A stretch of 64,000 bases of DNA, from contig NZ_BMUL01000015.1 of the NCBI RefSeq assembly GCF_014650175.1, forward strand, positions 89,048-153,047. The letters are read 5' to 3'. Each line of letters opens with the position of its first letter. Positions within the stretch are counted from its first letter, which is position 1. The stretch is from Streptomyces termitum (GTDB taxonomy: Bacteria > Actinomycetota > Actinomycetes > Streptomycetales > Streptomycetaceae). The position numbers were made by a program, and so were the translations under genes. Positions 24,088 through 31,856 of this stretch are shown one piece after another. The notes beneath the pieces are model-generated. The model had not been told where the DNA came from, did not search any database, and saw only the letters and a list, made by a program, of their open reading frames with translations.

Positions 24088-24284
24088 GGTCTTCTCCTCT
24101 CGTTCGCCGCACGTGCACCGGTTCGGGCATGAACGCCCATGAACGCCCACGGGTGAGGTCGCAGTCAAGTGCCCCTGGGCGGAGCGCGGGCTTCCGTTAC
24201 TGAGCCGGTACGGCTCCGGGGGCCGCCCTCACGGTGGGTGGCCGTGCGTGGCCCTATCGTTATCCTCAATTTCCGCTCAGATGT

Positions 24285-24297
24285 GATGACGATCATC
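24285..24297. promoter_or_regulatory. Inverted repeat GATGA-cga-TCATC upstream of gluA
   Basis: A perfect 5+3+5 dyad lies about 52 bp upstream of the gluA start and inside the divergent region shared with the response regulator gene. Upstream of it, TTATCCTCAATTT is the most AT-rich part of the region, as expected for a promoter. A role as operator for gluABCD is inferred from position only. Confidence 0.4.
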
Positions 24298-24348
24298 CGA
24301 ACGTGTCTCTAGTGTCCTCCCAACCGAGGAGGACGGAGCAAGAGGCCG

Positions 24349-25134
24349 ATGAGCGAAGTGTCAGCGTCCAAGGACCACGAGGACGCCCCCCGGTCCCAGG
24401 CGGACCTGGTCGTCCTGTCCGGAGTGAACAAGCACTTCGGCGCGCTGCACGTGCTGCAGGACATCGATCTCACGATCGGCCGTGGTGAAGTCGTCGTCGT
24501 CATCGGGCCCTCCGGGTCCGGCAAGTCGACGCTGTGCCGCACGATCAACCGCCTGGAGACCATCGACGAGGGCACGATCACGATCGACGGGAAGCCGCTG
24601 CCCGCGGAGGGCAGGGAACTGGCCCGGCTGCGGTCGGACGTCGGCATGGTCTTCCAGTCCTTCAACCTTTTCGCGCACAAGACGGTGCTCGAAAACGTGA
24701 TGCTGGGTCAGATCAAGGTCCGGCGGACGGAGAAGAAGGCCGCGGAGACCAAGGCCCGCGCCCTGCTGGAGCGGGTGGGCGTGGCCGCGCAGGCCGAGAA
24801 GTACCCGGCGCAGCTCTCCGGCGGCCAGCAGCAGCGCGTGGCGATCGCCCGCGCGCTGGCGATGGGCCCGAAGGTGATGCTGTTCGACGAGCCCACCTCC
24901 GCGCTGGACCCCGAGATGATCAACGAGGTCCTGGAGGTCATGCAGCAGCTGGCCCGCGAGGGCATGACGATGGTCGTGGTGACGCACGAGATGGGCTTCG
25001 CCCGCTCGGCGGCCGACCGGGTCGTCTTCATGGCCGACGGCCGGATCATCGAGCAGGCCACCCCGGAGGAGTTCTTCAGCAACCCGCGCAGCGACCGGGC
25101 CAAGGACTTCCTCTCCAAGATCCTTCACCACTGA
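24349..25134 (+). CDS. gluA: Glutamate ABC transporter ATP-binding protein
   Basis: GluA powers glutamate uptake by hydrolysing ATP at the inner face of the membrane. The 261-residue protein has Walker A GPSGSGKST, the Q-loop FQSFNLF, the signature LSGGQQQRVAIARAL, Walker B VMLFDEPTSALDPE and the switch histidine in VVTHEMGFA. It belongs to the polar amino-acid transporter ATPases. It is the first gene of gluABCD, followed 53 bp later by the binding protein. The assignment to glutamate rests on the gene order and similarity to the corynebacterial and Streptomyces glu systems. A GGAGGACGGAGC stretch precedes ATG 24349. Confidence 0.92.
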   Translation: MSEVSASKDHEDAPRSQADLVVLSGVNKHFGALHVLQDIDLTIGRGEVVVVIGPSGSGKSTLCRTINRLETIDEGTITIDGKPLPAEGRELARLRSDVGMVFQSFNLFAHKTVLENVMLGQIKVRRTEKKAAETKARALLERVGVAAQAEKYPAQLSGGQQQRVAIARALAMGPKVMLFDEPTSALDPEMINEVLEVMQQLAREGMTMVVVTHEMGFARSAADRVVFMADGRIIEQATPEEFFSNPRSDRAKDFLSKILHH

Positions 25135-25187
25135 GCGGGTCGACGACCCAGTCTTCGCAACTCACGCCTAACCAAGGGACGTTCACC

Positions 25188-26009
25188 ATGAAGCTTCGCA
25201 ACGCCTCCGCGGCCGCCGCGGCCGCCGTCGTCCTCGCCCTGACCGCCACCGCCTGCGGCACCGGCACGGACTCCGGCAGCAACGGCGACAAGATCACCAT
25301 CGGCATCAAGTTCGACCAGCCGGGTCTCGGCCTGAAGACCCCGGACGGCGCCTACACGGGCTTCGACGTCGACGTCGCCAAGTACGTGGCCAAGGAGCTG
25401 GGCTTCTCCGAGGACAAGATCAACTGGAAGCAGGCCCCCTCGGCCGAGCGCGAGAACCTCATCAAGAACGGCGACGTGAAGTTCGTCGTCGCGAGCTACT
25501 CGATCAACGAGAAGCGCCTGAAGGAGGTCGACTTCGCCGGTCCGTACTTCCTGACCCACCAGGACCTGCTGGTCCGCGCCGACGACGCCACGATCACCAA
25601 GGTCGAGGACCTCAACTCCAAGAAGCTCTGTTCGGTGACCGGCTCGACGTCCGCGCAGAACGTCAAGGACAAGCTGGCCCCGAAGGCCGACCTCCAGCAG
25701 CTCGGCGGCTACTCCGAGTGCCTCACCGGCCTGGAGAACAAGCGCGTCGACGCCCTCACCACCGACGCCTCCATCCTCGCGGGCTACGCCTCGCAGAAGG
25801 AGCACCAGGGCAAGTTCAAGCTCGCGGGCCTCTCCATGAGCGACGAGAACTACGGCATCGGCATCAAGAAGGGCGACTCCGAGCTCAAGGGCAAGATCAA
25901 CAAGGCCCTGGAGAAGATGGTGTCCGACGGCACCTGGGACAAGCTCGTCCAGCAGAACTTCGGCCCGTCCGGCTACAAGAACGAGCCCGCGCCGAAGATC
26001 GCGAACTGA
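25188..26009 (+). CDS. gluB: Glutamate-binding lipoprotein of the ABC transporter
   Basis: The 273-residue protein has a signal peptide ending ALTATAC, a lipoprotein-type site, so it is held outside the membrane. The mature part is a family-3 solute-binding protein: ITIGIKFDQPGLG, DGAYTGFDVDVAKYVAKELG, VDFAGPYFLTHQDLLV and LTTDASILAGY. It delivers glutamate to GluC/GluD. AAGGGA stands about 8 nt before ATG 25188. A stable hairpin between gluB and gluC probably stabilises the gluAB part of the message, allowing more binding protein than permease. Confidence 0.92.
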   Translation: MKLRNASAAAAAAVVLALTATACGTGTDSGSNGDKITIGIKFDQPGLGLKTPDGAYTGFDVDVAKYVAKELGFSEDKINWKQAPSAERENLIKNGDVKFVVASYSINEKRLKEVDFAGPYFLTHQDLLVRADDATITKVEDLNSKKLCSVTGSTSAQNVKDKLAPKADLQQLGGYSECLTGLENKRVDALTTDASILAGYASQKEHQGKFKLAGLSMSDENYGIGIKKGDSELKGKINKALEKMVSDGTWDKLVQQNFGPSGYKNEPAPKIAN

Positions 26010-26069
26010 CCAACCTCCCGCGCGGGCCTCGGTGGAGCCCCAACCCACCCCCGCCCGCGACCGGGCCGT

Positions 26070-26102
26070 GACGGCCGCCGCCTCCGTACGGTGGCGGCCG
26101 TC
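26070..26102 (+). promoter_or_regulatory. Stable intercistronic hairpin between gluB and gluC
   Basis: The arms 26070-26082 and 26090-26102 can form a 13-bp stem (12 Watson-Crick pairs and one G-U) with a 7-nt loop. It lies in the only long gap (170 bp) of the operon, just after the binding-protein gene. Such hairpins typically act as partial terminators or 3' stabilisers. Confidence 0.6.
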
Positions 26103-26179
26103 CGCCCGCCCTCCGGCCGCCGCGCACGCACCGGCCGGACGTCCGACCGACCGACCACCAGGGGAGAGCGCGGGGCATC

Positions 26180-26854
26180 GTGTTCGACTTTCTTGATTCC
26201 GGGCAGTACGACCTGCTCGGTGCCTTCTGGGTGACGGCACAGCTCGCCCTCTACTCGGCGATCGGCTCGCTGGTCTGGGGCACCGTCCTGACCGCCATGC
26301 GGGTCAGCCCGGTCCCTCTGATGCGCGGCTTCGGCACCGCGTACGTCAACGTCGTCCGCAACACTCCGCTGACGGTCGTCATCGTGGCCTGCTCCTTCGT
26401 CCTGGACCAGACCCTCGCCATCACCCTCGGCGGTGAGGACTTCAAGGAGACCGGGTTCCGGCTGGCCGTGCTCGGCCTCACCGCGTACACCGGCACCTTC
26501 GTCTGCGAGGCGCTGCGCTCGGGCATCAACACGGTCCCGGCCGGCCAGGCCGAGGCGGCCCGCGCGCTCGGCATGAGCTTCACGCAGGTGCTCACGGCGA
26601 TCGTGCTGCCGCAGGCGTTCCGCGCGGCGGTCACCCCGCTCGCCAACGTGATCATCGCCCTCACCAAGAACACCACGGTGGCGGCGGCGATCGGCGCCGC
26701 CGAGGCGGCCCTGCTGATGCGGGAGATGATCGAGAACGAGGCCCAGGCCCTCTTCACGGTCTTCGCCCTCTTCGCCTTCGGCTTCATAGTCCTCACCCTC
26801 CCCACCGGCCTGATCCTGGGCTGGGCGGCCAAGCGACTGGCGGTGAAGCGATGA
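26180..26854 (+). CDS. gluC: Glutamate ABC transporter permease GluC
   Basis: This 224-residue inner-membrane permease has about five transmembrane helices. It carries the HisM-type motif EAARALGMSFTQVLTAIVLPQAFRA in two adjoining parts, which contacts the ATPase. It forms the channel with GluD. The start is GTG 26180, where GGGGAGAGCGCGGGG lies upstream. Its stop overlaps the gluD start by 4 bp (ATGA), so translation of the two is coupled. The early sequence FDFLDSGQYDLLGAFWVT is typical of glutamate/aspartate permeases. Confidence 0.92.
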   Translation: MFDFLDSGQYDLLGAFWVTAQLALYSAIGSLVWGTVLTAMRVSPVPLMRGFGTAYVNVVRNTPLTVVIVACSFVLDQTLAITLGGEDFKETGFRLAVLGLTAYTGTFVCEALRSGINTVPAGQAEAARALGMSFTQVLTAIVLPQAFRAAVTPLANVIIALTKNTTVAAAIGAAEAALLMREMIENEAQALFTVFALFAFGFIVLTLPTGLILGWAAKRLAVKR

Positions 26855-27723
26855 GCTCCGTCCTCTACGACGTCCCCGGCCCCAAGGCCCGACTCCGCAA
26901 CGTCGTCTACACGATCGTCTTCCTCGCCGTCCTCGGCCTGGTGGCCTTCTGGGTGCTCTCCGCCCTGGCCGACAAGAACCAGCTCTCGGCCGACAAGTGG
27001 AGCCCGTTCGCCACCGACTCCCGGGTGTGGACGACCTACCTGCTGCCCGGTCTCGTCGAGACCCTGAAGGCCGCCGCCCTCTCCATCCTCATCGCGCTGC
27101 CGCTCGGCGCGGCCCTGGGCATCGGCCGGCTCTCCGACCACCGCTGGGTGCGGGTCCCGGTCGGCGCGGTCGTCGAGTTCTTCCGCGCCATCCCCGTGCT
27201 GCTGCTGATGATGTTCTCCAGCGCCGTCTACGCGGCCTACACGCCCATCAGCTCCGACTTCCGCCCCCTGTACGCGGTCGTCACCGGCCTGGTGCTCTAC
27301 AACGCCTCCGTCATCGCCGAGGTCGTCCGCGCCGGTGTCCTCTCGCTCCCCCGGGGCCAGGGCGACGCGGCCGTGGCGCTCGGCATGCGCAAGGGCCAGA
27401 CCATGCTGTACGTGCTGCTGCCGCAGGCCGTCACGGTCATGCTGCCCGCCCTGGTCAGCCAGCTCGTCGTCATCGTGAAGGACACCGCGCTCGGCGGCGC
27501 CATGCTCGGCTTCGGCGAACTGCTCAGCCAGAACCGGCAGATCACCGCCAACTACGGCGCCAACACGATCGCCACCTTCACGGTCATCGCCCTGATCTAC
27601 ATCGTGATCAACGCGCTCCTCACCCGTCTCGCCGCCCTCCTGGAGAAGCGGCTGCGGCAGGGCCGCAAGTCCGCCGCGACGAAGACCGTCGTCGTCCCCG
27701 TGGTCGACGTCGGCAGCGCCTGA
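26851..27723 (+). CDS. gluD: Glutamate ABC transporter permease GluD
   Basis: The 290-residue second permease subunit has a longer N-terminal region than GluC, including a first helix (IVFLAVLGLVAFWVLSALA), followed by the usual five-helix core. The ATPase-contact motif reads GDAAVALGMRKGQTMLYVLLPQA. It overlaps gluC by 4 bp and is the last gene of gluABCD. The C-terminus is basic and extends about 30 residues past the last helix. A two-level hairpin downstream closes the operon. Confidence 0.92.
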   Translation: MSSVLYDVPGPKARLRNVVYTIVFLAVLGLVAFWVLSALADKNQLSADKWSPFATDSRVWTTYLLPGLVETLKAAALSILIALPLGAALGIGRLSDHRWVRVPVGAVVEFFRAIPVLLLMMFSSAVYAAYTPISSDFRPLYAVVTGLVLYNASVIAEVVRAGVLSLPRGQGDAAVALGMRKGQTMLYVLLPQAVTVMLPALVSQLVVIVKDTALGGAMLGFGELLSQNRQITANYGANTIATFTVIALIYIVINALLTRLAALLEKRLRQGRKSAATKTVVVPVVDVGSA

Positions 27724-27738
27724 CGCCCCGACGAGTTC

Positions 27739-27793
27739 CGGCCCCGTCGCCGGCACCGGAGCCCCCGGCTCCGGGAGCCCGCGGCGGGGCCGG
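27739..27793 (+). terminator. Two-level terminator hairpin of gluABCD
   Basis: An inner perfect 8-bp stem (27756-27763 with 27767-27774) is enclosed by an outer 13-bp stem (27739-27751 with 27781-27793, one G-U type mismatch). It starts 15 nt after the gluD stop. Confidence 0.75.
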
Positions 27794-27990
27794 CGGTTCC
27801 GGTGGGGCCCGAAGGGGCCGCCGGGGCGCCCGGGACCGCCTCCGGGCGGGCACCGCCCGCCCCACGTCCACCAGGTCACTTGACGCAAAACACCCTGACT
27901 GGGTTGCATACGGTCTGTGATCAAGCACCGGGCTCGTGCCACACTCTGCTGTGCTGCCCCCATGACTTTCCGGCCTTTTGGAGCCGCGCC

Positions 27991-29877
27991 GTGGACCCGG
28001 TGATCATCGTGGGCGCGGGGCCTGTCGGCCTCGCGCTCTCCCTCGCGCTCGCCGCGCAGGGCGTGCCCAGCGTCGTCCTCGACGAGACCTCCGGCAAGGA
28101 GGAGCCGCGCCCGGCGCGGAGCGTCGTGCTGCGCGCCGACATGGCCGCGCTGGTCGAGCGGCTGGGCTGTGCCACCGTCCGCGACGAGGGGCTGCGCTGG
28201 GTCGGCTGGCGCGGCACCCGGGGCCGGCGGCCCACCCGCCAGGTCGCCTTCGGCCTGGGGCTCGGCGGCACCGAGGAGTGGTCCGAGGACCCGGCGGAGC
28301 CCGCCGTCCCGGCCGCTCCGCTGCACATTCCGCAGCACGCCCTGGCGCGCGGGCTGCGCGACGCCATCGCCCGCGAACCGCTCGTCCGGCTGGTCACGGA
28401 CGCCCGCCTCGACACCGTCGAGCAGGATCGCACCGGCGTCACCGCGCACACCCGCGGCCCGGCCGGCACCTGGTGGCGGGGCAGCCACCTGGTCGGCTGC
28501 GACGGCGCCCGCTCGACCGTGCGCAAGCTGCTCGGCGTCCGCTTCCCGGGCCGCACGGCCGTCGAGCGGCACGCGGTCGCCGCGCTGCGCACCGAACTCC
28601 CCTGGCCCGGCGAGTCCCTGCTGCACCGCCAGCCGCCGTGGCGCGGGGTCGGCGAGGAGGTCACCGCCCGGCCGCTGCCCGACGGGGTGTGGCGGATCGA
28701 CTGGCTGCTGCCGCCGCGCGGCGACCTGGTCACCCCGGACGCGCTGGTGACCCGGATCCGCGAGACGCTGGCCGGCTGGTGCGAGGGCACCACTCCCCCG
28801 TACGAGCTCCTCGACACCGGCGTCCACACCCTGCACCACCGGCTCGCCCGCCGCTGGCGCGTGGAGCGGGTGCTGCTCGCCGGGGAGGCGGCCCACCTGC
28901 TCGGCGCGGTCGGCACCCAGGGCCTCGACGAGGGGCTGCGGGACGTCGACAACCTCTCCTGGAAGCTCGGCCTGGTCTGGCACCGGGCCGCCCCCGACAC
29001 ACTGCTCGACAGCTACCAGAGCGAGCGCCGGACGGCCGTCGCCGCCCGGCTGCGCGCCGCCGACCAGGCGCTTCCGGTGCTGCGGGGCGGCGGGGGGCTG
29101 CGCACCTACCTGCCGGGCGTGACGCGCGCCCACGACGCGCTGCTGGCCGACGGGCACCTGGGCCGGGGCCCGCTGGGCGCCTCGCCCGCCCATCCGCACT
29201 CGCCGCTGGCGGCGCCCTTCACCGAGGGGATGATCCCGGTGGGCACGCCGCTGGGCGCCCCCGTCGAGGACGTCCGGGTGACGGCCCCCGACGACACGAC
29301 GGTACGGCTCCGGGACCGGCTCGGGCAGGCCCGGTTCCTGGTGCTCCTGGTCGCCCCCGGCACCGGGGTCTGGGAGCGCCGCCACTGGCGGACGGCCGGT
29401 CTGATGCCCCGCCTGGAGGAGGCCGTGGAGGCCCTGCCGGTGGCCTCGGAGGTGCTGGTCACCGACGCCTACCCGGGCGCCCCCGCCCACGCCGTCCTGC
29501 TGGTACGGCCGGACGGCCACCTGGTCGCCGCCTTCGCCGGGGTACGGCCCGAGGAGCTCCACGCGGCGGCGGACGCCGCCCGCGGCAGCGCCCCGGCCGA
29601 GGACGGCGCCGAGGATTCCGACGGGGACTCCGGCGGGGACTCCGGCGGGGACGAGGACAAGACCCAGGGCAAGGCCGAGAGCAAGGACAAGCGCGAGGCG
29701 AAGGCACGGAAGCGGGAGAAGAAGGAGCAGGGGCAGGAGCGGGAGCAGGGGGACGCGCGCGGGGGCGAGGAGGGCCGCCGGGCCCGCGAGGCGGGACATG
29801 AGCGGCCCGTCCCGGCCGAGGTCCCGGCCCCGGCCGAGGCGGTCGCGGGGCACGACCGGACCGCGGACGTGCATTGA
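27991..29877 (+). CDS. FAD-dependent aromatic-type monooxygenase with charged C-terminal tail
   Basis: The 628-residue protein is a class A flavin monooxygenase of the PHBH/polyketide-hydroxylase type. VIIVGAGPVGLAL is the FAD dinucleotide fold, LVGCDGARSTVRKLL the DG motif, and LLAGEAAHLLGAVGTQGLDEGLRDVDNLSWKL the second FAD motif. The C-terminal thioredoxin-like domain typical of this class follows. After about residue 530 comes an unusual tail, first acidic (EDSDGDSGGDSGG), then Lys/Arg/Glu-rich, then Pro/Ala/Glu. I chose GTG 27991 with TTGGAG 8 nt upstream. No biosynthetic cluster surrounds it, so the substrate is unknown. The stop codon overlaps the -35 of the next promoter. Confidence 0.85.
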   Translation: MDPVIIVGAGPVGLALSLALAAQGVPSVVLDETSGKEEPRPARSVVLRADMAALVERLGCATVRDEGLRWVGWRGTRGRRPTRQVAFGLGLGGTEEWSEDPAEPAVPAAPLHIPQHALARGLRDAIAREPLVRLVTDARLDTVEQDRTGVTAHTRGPAGTWWRGSHLVGCDGARSTVRKLLGVRFPGRTAVERHAVAALRTELPWPGESLLHRQPPWRGVGEEVTARPLPDGVWRIDWLLPPRGDLVTPDALVTRIRETLAGWCEGTTPPYELLDTGVHTLHHRLARRWRVERVLLAGEAAHLLGAVGTQGLDEGLRDVDNLSWKLGLVWHRAAPDTLLDSYQSERRTAVAARLRAADQALPVLRGGGGLRTYLPGVTRAHDALLADGHLGRGPLGASPAHPHSPLAAPFTEGMIPVGTPLGAPVEDVRVTAPDDTTVRLRDRLGQARFLVLLVAPGTGVWERRHWRTAGLMPRLEEAVEALPVASEVLVTDAYPGAPAHAVLLVRPDGHLVAAFAGVRPEELHAAADAARGSAPAEDGAEDSDGDSGGDSGGDEDKTQGKAESKDKREAKARKREKKEQGQEREQGDARGGEEGRRAREAGHERPVPAEVPAPAEAVAGHDRTADVH

Positions 29878-29902
29878 TTCGCGCGGGCGCGCGTGGTGTA
29901 CT
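29874..29902 (+). promoter_or_regulatory. Promoter of the cysteine leader peptide operon, leaderless
   Basis: TTGATT (29874-29879), a 17-bp spacer and TGTACT (29897-29902) form a good housekeeping promoter. The -10 ends 7 nt before GTG 29910, so the first transcribed base should be at or beside the start codon of the leader peptide. Confidence 0.6.
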
Positions 29903-29909
29903 CCGAAGC

Positions 29910-29996
29910 GTGACCGACACCGATGTGCGCCTGTGGCGGAGGGTCCATATGGACCTGATCCGCTATGCGGGCTGCGTGTGTCGCCCGTCCCGCTGA
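29910..29996 (+). CDS. Cysteine-containing leader peptide upstream of cysteine dioxygenase
   Basis: This 28-codon frame runs from GTG 29910 to TGA 29996 and was too short for standard gene calling. It contains LWRRVHMDL followed by YAGCVCRPSR, ending just after two cysteines (C22, C24). This matches a short peptide family often annotated as 'putative leader peptide' in Streptomyces upstream of sulfur-metabolism genes. The predicted promoter places the transcription start on the GTG. Ribosome stalling at the late Cys codons when cysteinyl-tRNA is scarce would report cysteine supply to the dioxygenase and rhodanese genes. An in-frame GTG at codon 6 is an alternative start. The mechanism is inferred by analogy with actinobacterial cysteine-responsive upstream ORFs. 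Confidence 0.75.
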   Translation: MTDTDVRLWRRVHMDLIRYAGCVCRPSR

Positions 29997-30032
29997 ACTC
30001 GCTCCCCTTTCCCCCGCGCGCCCCTCCCGGTC

Positions 30033-30048
30033 CCGGACGTCCGTCCGG
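30033..30048 (+). promoter_or_regulatory. Hairpin in the leader between peptide and dioxygenase
   Basis: CCGGACG and CGTCCGG form a compact stem 36 nt after the leader-peptide stop, and a second weak stem (GCAC...GTGC) follows at 30048-30062. They could take part in attenuation or hide a Rho site. There is no U run, so classic termination is unlikely. Confidence 0.4.
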
Positions 30049-30131
30049 CACGCCTGCGGTGCCCCCTTTCCGGGCCCTCCGCCGGTCTCGTTCCCCGGGG
30101 CGCGCGTCCCGGCGATTCCAGGACGGTCCCC

Positions 30132-30761
30132 GTGCCCGCGTCTTCTGTCGTTCCCTCGTCCGCGTCATCCCTTTCCCCCTCCCCCGTTCCTTCCTCCGCC
30201 GTCCCCGTCCCCGCCCCCGTGCCCTCCGCCGCCGTGCCCTCCGCCGCCGGCTCCCGGCCGGCCTCCGGGCCGCCGACGGCGGCCGAGCTGCTCGACTTCG
30301 TCCGGCGCACCGCCGCCGACCGTGCCCTCGTCGACTCCCTGCCGCTGGATCCGGAGGGCCGCACCTGGGTGCGGCTCGACGGTCCCGGCGGCAGTGAGGC
30401 GTGGCTGATCGGCTGGCCGCCCGGCACGGGCACCGGCTGGCACGACCACGCCGACTCCTTCGGCGCCTTCGCCACCGCGCGCGGCGACCTGACCGAGCAC
30501 GCGCTCGCCGTCCGCCTCCCGGCGGGCGGCTGGAAGACCCTGGAGCTGGCCGACGGCCTCGACCGCTCCCGGCGGCTCGGCGCGGGCGACGGCCGCGCCT
30601 TCGGCCGGGACCATGTCCACGAGGTACTGAACCCCTCCCCGGACACCCACGCGGTGTCGGTGCACGCCTACTACCCGCCGCTCCCGCTGATCCGGCGCTT
30701 CAGCCGGACCGGCCCGGTGCTCCGCCTGGAGCAGGTCGAGCGCCCGGAGGACTGGCAGTGA
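30132..30761 (+). CDS. Cysteine dioxygenase family protein
   Basis: The 209-residue protein is a cupin of the cysteine dioxygenase type. It likely oxidises cysteine to cysteine sulfinate with O2 and Fe(II) in the cytoplasm. Metal-ligand histidines are H104 and H106 in GTGWHDHADSFGAF and the histidine pair H161/H163 in GRDHVHEVLNPS. The first 45 residues form a low-complexity Ser/Val/Pro/Ala run outside the fold, so a later start is possible, though GTG 30132 (with no clear Shine-Dalgarno) gives the longest open product. The gene is preceded by the cysteine leader peptide and overlaps the rhodanese gene by 4 bp, making a sulfur-handling operon. Confidence 0.85.
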   Translation: MPASSVVPSSASSLSPSPVPSSAVPVPAPVPSAAVPSAAGSRPASGPPTAAELLDFVRRTAADRALVDSLPLDPEGRTWVRLDGPGGSEAWLIGWPPGTGTGWHDHADSFGAFATARGDLTEHALAVRLPAGGWKTLELADGLDRSRRLGAGDGRAFGRDHVHEVLNPSPDTHAVSVHAYYPPLPLIRRFSRTGPVLRLEQVERPEDWQ

Positions 30762-31201
30762 GCGGCGAGCGCGTCGGCATCGACGACCTCCTGGAACGGG
30801 TCCGCTCCGGTCTCGACCGGGTCGACGCCCGGACGGCGTACGAGGAGTACCGGGCGGGCGGCACGCTCCTGGTCGACACCCGGTACGCGGCCCTGCGCGA
30901 GCGGGACGGGCTGGTCCCGGGCGCGCTGGTCGTGGAGCGGAACGAGCTGGAGTGGCGGCTCGATCCGCTGGGCAGCCACCGGGCCCCGCAGGCGACCGGC
31001 CACGACCTGCGGGTGGTGGTGTTCTGCGACGAGGGGTACGCCTCCTCGCTGGCGGCGGAGTCCCTGCGGCGGCTGGGACTGCACCGCGCGACGGACCTGA
31101 TCGGCGGGTTCCAGGCGTGGAAGGCGGCGGGCCTCCCCGTCCTGGTCCCCACCAGGAGCGCGCCGCACCGCCGCGCCCCCTCCCGCCGGCACCTGGCCTG
31201 A
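30758..31201 (+). CDS. Rhodanese-like sulfurtransferase
   Basis: This 147-residue single-domain rhodanese has the active-site cysteine C90 in VVFCDEGYASSLAAESL and the family motifs LLVDTR and GGFQAWKAAGLPV. Rhodaneses carry persulfide sulfur between donors and acceptors such as sulfite or cyanide. The GTG start at 30758 overlaps the stop of the cysteine dioxygenase gene (GTGA), so translation is coupled. Working together, the dioxygenase would remove excess cysteine and the rhodanese would deal with reactive sulfane sulfur. The C-terminus ends in a basic stretch. The gene is convergent with recX, 84 bp away. Confidence 0.88.
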   Translation: MSGERVGIDDLLERVRSGLDRVDARTAYEEYRAGGTLLVDTRYAALRERDGLVPGALVVERNELEWRLDPLGSHRAPQATGHDLRVVVFCDEGYASSLAAESLRRLGLHRATDLIGGFQAWKAAGLPVLVPTRSAPHRRAPSRRHLA

Positions 31202-31285
31202 CCGGCACGGGCCGTCCGGCCGGCCCGCGGCGTCAGACCGGCGGGGTCGCCGGCCCGGCGGTTCCCCGACGGCCCGGGGCGGTGC

Positions 31286-31852
31286 TCAGTAGCCCTCCTC
31301 CAGGCCGTCGGTGGACTCGCCCTCCTCCTCCAGGGCCCGGCGGACGACTCTCAGCGCCATGCCCTCCGGGTATCCCTTGCGGGCGAGCATGCCGGCGAGG
31401 CGTCTGAGCCTGCGGTTGCGGTCGAGGCCGCGGGTGGAGCGGAGCTTGCGCTCGACCAGTTCGCGGGCGGTGGCCTCCTCCCGCTCGGAGTCGAGCTGCC
31501 CGACGGCCTCCTGGACGAGGCCGGGGTCGACGCCCTTGGTGCGCAGCTCGCGGGCGAGGGCCCGGCGGGCGAGGCCCCGCCCGTGGTGCCGGGACTCCAC
31601 CCAGGCGCCCGCGAAGGCGGCGTCGTCGATGAGGCCGACGTCCTCGAAGCGGGCGAGGACCTCCTCGGCGACGTCGTCGGGGATCTCCCGCTTGCGCAGG
31701 GCGTCGGCCAGCTGCTTGCGCGTGCGGGGGGTTCCGGTGAGCAGGCGCAGGCAGATCGCCCGCGCCCGCTCGGCCGGATCCTGGGGTGACGGCTCCTTCC
31801 CGGCCCTCGACGGGTCGGAGCCGTCACCCGGCCATGCGGCGCGACGGGTCAC
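31286..31852 (-). CDS. recX: Regulatory protein RecX
   Basis: RecX binds RecA filaments and limits their activity. The 188-residue product shows three-helix repeats typical of the family (ERARAICLRLLTGTPRTRKQL, RFEDVGLIDDAAFAGAWVE, RALARELRTKGVDPGL) and ends with KGYPEGMALRVVRRAL. I placed the start at GTG 31852, only 4 bp after the recA stop, so expression depends on recA readthrough and translational coupling. The frame is open further upstream inside recA but that part is out-of-frame recA sequence. Gene order recA-recX is conserved in actinobacteria. Confidence 0.92.
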   Translation of the reverse strand: MTRRAAWPGDGSDPSRAGKEPSPQDPAERARAICLRLLTGTPRTRKQLADALRKREIPDDVAEEVLARFEDVGLIDDAAFAGAWVESRHHGRGLARRALARELRTKGVDPGLVQEAVGQLDSEREEATARELVERKLRSTRGLDRNRRLRRLAGMLARKGYPEGMALRVVRRALEEEGESTDGLEEGY

Positions 31853-31856
31853 CGTG

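Noticed and set aside
27880..27914. TTGACG...TACGGT as promoter of the flavin monooxygenase
   Set aside because: The spacing between the two hexamers is 23 bp, too long for a housekeeping promoter; the gene must have a promoter in this area, but I cannot place it.
26251..30168. A 1305-codon minus-strand frame opposite gluC, gluD and the monooxygenase
   Set aside because: Antisense to well-supported genes, Arg/Gly/Pro-rich and without any domain.
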